6,610 nucleotides of DNA from an uncultured Eubacteriales bacterium. Its GTDB lineage: Bacteria; Bacillota; Clostridia; Peptostreptococcales; Anaerovoracaceae. The stretch covers positions 1 through 6,610 of the forward strand of contig CADBSP010000141.1 of NCBI GenBank assembly GCA_902797405.1, given 5' to 3'. Numbering within the stretch: the first letter of the stretch is position 1; each line of letters begins with the position of its first letter. The translations under genes were made by a program, and so were the position numbers. Positions 4,149-6,610 of this stretch are shown here, piece by piece. A model generated the notes under the pieces. That model did not search any database. It had not been told where the DNA came from and saw nothing but the letters and a program-made list of their open reading frames with translations.

Positions 4149-6610
4149 ATGAATGAATTTGCGCTAAAAGTATTGGAATACGATAAGATAATTAATATGC
4201 TGGCGGATGAGACAATGACCCAGCCCGGGCATGAAATAGCCAGCGGTCTCTTGCCGTTCGCCGAAGCGCATCAAATTAGAGATGAACGGGATGCCACCAC
4301 TGAGGCAGCGTCCCTAATCCTGAGAAAAGGCCCGCTGCCCATCGGCGGGTTTTCGGATATAAGGAGAGAACTCTCGTTGGCTAAAAAAGGAGGGAGCCTC
4401 TCCATGAAGGAACTCCTTCTGGTGATGAGGAACCTTAAAATTGCAGGTGATATTGCAAGCTTTATGAAGAGTGAAGAAATCCCTGAACTTCCGATAATCA
4501 AAGGGATGACGGATTTGATAGCAGTCTTTCCGTCGCTAAAGGACGAGATCGATAGATGCATCATTTCCGAAGACGAAATGGCTGATACAGCCTCGCCTGA
4601 ATTAAAGAGTATCCGAAGAGAAATAGGAAAGAAGAACGAGGAAGTCAGAGCCAGGTTGGCTAAGATGATTTCAAGCTCAGAGAATAGAACCTATCTTCAG
4701 GATTCCATCGTTACGATGCGTGGAGGTCGTTACGTTATTCCGGTTAAGCAGGAACACAGACAAAAGATTCCGGGCATGATTCACGATCAAAGTAAAGGCG
4801 GCCAAACACTCTTTGTTGAACCCCAGGCTGTTGTGGAATTAAACAATGCGTTAAGGGAATTGGAGCTGGCAGAGCAACAGGAGATTGCCAGAATCCTGGC
4901 TGAATTAAGCTCCAGAGTAGCGGAGCATTACGATGAACTTAGAAACAATCATGAACTAATAATCAAACTTGACTTCATCATGGCGAAGGGAAAACTTTCG
5001 TCTAAGATGGGCGGAGAGCCCGCGAGAATTAGCGGCTATCCCGAATACAATAAAGGGACGAGTTTTGATTCTGGCTCAGGAAACCGAAATGAATCATTTC
5101 CCGGAATGAGAACTTCTAGCAGTTGGAAGGAAGAGGATGAAGGAGTGCTTCTGTTATCGGAAGCCAGGCATCCACTTATAGATAGAGAAAAAGCGGTTCC
5201 CATTAATCTAACCCTGGGTGAGGATTACACAAGCTTGATAATCACGGGTCCCAATACAGGAGGAAAAACCGTAAGTCTAAAAACCGCAGGACTCCTTTCA
5301 CTTATGGCCATGAGTGGGCTTCATATACCTGCATCGGCTAAGAGCAGCATTCCAATTTATAACGAAATCTTTGCTGATATAGGTGATGAACAAAGCATAG
5401 AGCAAAGCCTATCAACATTCTCTTCTCATATGAGAAACATTGTGGGAATACTGAAAAATGCGGATAATAAATCTTTGGTTCTTTTGGATGAACTGGGCGC
5501 AGGTACAGACCCTACGGAAGGCGCTGCATTAGCAATTGCAATCCTAGACAAACTAAGAGAAAAAGGCGTTTCGGTTTTAGCAACAACACATTATAACGAA
5601 TTGAAAAAATACGCTCTCTCAACAGGAGGTGTAAGCAATGCGTCGATGGAATTCAATGTGGAGACGCTGTCGCCTACATATAGGCTTAAGATGGGAATCC
5701 CGGGTAAATCCAATGCCTTTGAGATATCGGAGAAACTGGGGTTGGATCCAAGCGTAATAGAGAGTGCCTCTAACCTGATTGAACGTGGGGACATGGAATT
5801 CGAAGAAGTGATTGGTACCCTGGAGGAAGACAGAAGACGTGCTGAATCGGATAGAGAGGAAGCAGAGCTCTTATTATCCAAGGCAAGAGCGAAGGATGAA
5901 TATCTAAGTGAAAAAGAAAAAGATCTGGTTCAGAAGCGAGAAGATATTTTAAACAAAGCCAGAGAAGAAGCCAGAGAAATAATAAGAGAAGCAAAGGAGG
6001 CCAGCAAGGAAGTTCAGAAGGAAATCCAGAAAGAGCTTAAGAACCTCAGACGTGATGGTGGAGCATTCTCCGGAGTGGAAGGAAGAATTGCAGCATCCAG
6101 AGGCAGACTAACTTCATTAGAAGAACGTTATGCCGCCAGGACGGTTAAGCAGGTGAATAGTGATCCTGTAAGTGCCGAGGATTTAAAACCCGGGGATAGA
6201 GTAAAGGTATTAACGCTCGATCAGAACGGTGAAGTCCTATCCAAACCGGATAACAAAGGAGAGGTGACGGTGCTGGTTGGTTCACTAAAGGTGAATGTAG
6301 GGCTGGATGACCTGATGCTGATTAACGAAGGAAAGGATAGAAAGAAACCTGTTACAAAGGCAAAGGTTTCGGTTAAATCCAGTAAATCCATGACGGTATC
6401 TGCATCGATAAATGTTCAGGGAGAGAACCTACAGGATGCCCTCATGGATGTGGAGAAATATATAGACGACGTTTATATGGCCGGCTTAGAAAAGGTTACC
6501 ATCATTCATGGACGGGGCGAGGGCATATTAAAGAATGGTATCAGAGATATGCTGAAAAGAAACAAACTTGTTAAATCCGCCAAAGCCGGTGTCTATAACG
6601 AAGGTGGCGA
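4149..6610 (+). CDS. mutS2: Endonuclease MutS2, 3' end outside the window
   Basis: This is a MutS-family ATPase of the MutS2 branch, which lacks the mismatch-reading N-terminal domains of MutS. Members have been linked to suppression of recombination and, in B. subtilis, to splitting collided ribosomes. The frame is open for 820 codons to the right edge; it ends in EGGE, just before the usual C-terminus, so about ten residues are estimated missing. Residues 1-290 are the helical core and clamp (PIGGFSDIR 64-72, GRYVIPVKQEHR 193-204, LFVEPQ 221-226). The ATPase has Walker A GPNTGGKT (367-374), IGDEQSIEQSLSTFSSHM after it, Walker B LVLLDE (443-448) with GAGTDPTEGAAL, and His481 in TTHY. Residues 540-665 are coiled coil. 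A KOW-like segment (about 680-722, with GDRVKVL) precedes the Smr domain (about 752-820, with IIHGRGEG 785-792). Residues about 296-328 form an unusual Ser/Gly/Asn-rich insertion. ATG 4149 is the first start after an in-frame stop at 4137 and fits the family N-terminus, but has no clear Shine-Dalgarno. Confidence 0.96.
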   Translation, partial: MNEFALKVLEYDKIINMLADETMTQPGHEIASGLLPFAEAHQIRDERDATTEAASLILRKGPLPIGGFSDIRRELSLAKKGGSLSMKELLLVMRNLKIAGDIASFMKSEEIPELPIIKGMTDLIAVFPSLKDEIDRCIISEDEMADTASPELKSIRREIGKKNEEVRARLAKMISSSENRTYLQDSIVTMRGGRYVIPVKQEHRQKIPGMIHDQSKGGQTLFVEPQAVVELNNALRELELAEQQEIARILAELSSRVAEHYDELRNNHELIIKLDFIMAKGKLSSKMGGEPARISGYPEYNKGTSFDSGSGNRNESFPGMRTSSSWKEEDEGVLLLSEARHPLIDREKAVPINLTLGEDYTSLIITGPNTGGKTVSLKTAGLLSLMAMSGLHIPASAKSSIPIYNEIFADIGDEQSIEQSLSTFSSHMRNIVGILKNADNKSLVLLDELGAGTDPTEGAALAIAILDKLREKGVSVLATTHYNELKKYALSTGGVSNASMEFNVETLSPTYRLKMGIPGKSNAFEISEKLGLDPSVIESASNLIERGDMEFEEVIGTLEEDRRRAESDREEAELLLSKARAKDEYLSEKEKDLVQKREDILNKAREEAREIIREAKEASKEVQKEIQKELKNLRRDGGAFSGVEGRIAASRGRLTSLEERYAARTVKQVNSDPVSAEDLKPGDRVKVLTLDQNGEVLSKPDNKGEVTVLVGSLKVNVGLDDLMLINEGKDRKKPVTKAKVSVKSSKSMTVSASINVQGENLQDALMDVEKYIDDVYMAGLEKVTIIHGRGEGILKNGIRDMLKRNKLVKSAKAGVYNEGG

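Noticed and set aside
5591..5994. Two minus-strand open frames opposite the mutS2 ATPase end and coiled coil
   Set aside because: Both are antisense to clear MutS2 motifs; the leucine-rich one mirrors the Glu/Lys/Arg repeats of the coiled coil.

Overview
The window is a bacterial housekeeping block with four genes, all on the + strand and tightly spaced: pheS, pheT, zapA and mutS2 (cut by the right edge). The organism looks like a Gram-positive, low-to-moderate-GC Firmicute, most likely of class Clostridia. The reasons are the zinc-ribbon type PheS, strong AGGAGG-like ribosome binding sites, heavy AGA use for arginine, a MutS2 with a C-terminal Smr domain, and a pheS-pheT-zapA-mutS2 order that I recall from Clostridia. 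I cannot name a genus.

Layout: bases 1-56 are the pheS leader, with an imperfect hairpin at the extreme left edge and the pheS ribosome binding site. Bases 57-1079 are pheS, the alpha (catalytic) subunit of phenylalanyl-tRNA synthetase. The 94-base gap to pheT holds an inverted repeat across the pheS stop and a 22-base tandem duplication. Bases 1174-3651 are pheT, the beta (editing and tRNA-binding) subunit. A 48-base gap carries the zapA ribosome binding site. Bases 3700-4083 are zapA, an FtsZ-ring-associated protein with an unusually long coiled-coil tail. A 65-base gap leads to mutS2 (4149 to beyond 6610), which is open to the edge and lacks only an estimated ten or so C-terminal residues.

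The two Phe-tRNA synthetase subunits form one alpha2beta2 enzyme and are co-transcribed. ZapA (cell division) and MutS2 (DNA and/or collided-ribosome processing) are probably on the same transcript: no convincing terminator separates the genes, and all gaps are below 100 bases. The operon promoter is not visible, and there is no mobile element, RNA gene or CRISPR array.

I found no evidence of a new multi-gene system. The observations worth a second look are small: two substitutions near the expected phenylalanine pocket of PheS, the repeats and micro-ORF in the pheS-pheT gap, a Ser/Gly/Asn-rich insertion in MutS2, a divergent Smr motif, and a missing ribosome binding site in front of mutS2.
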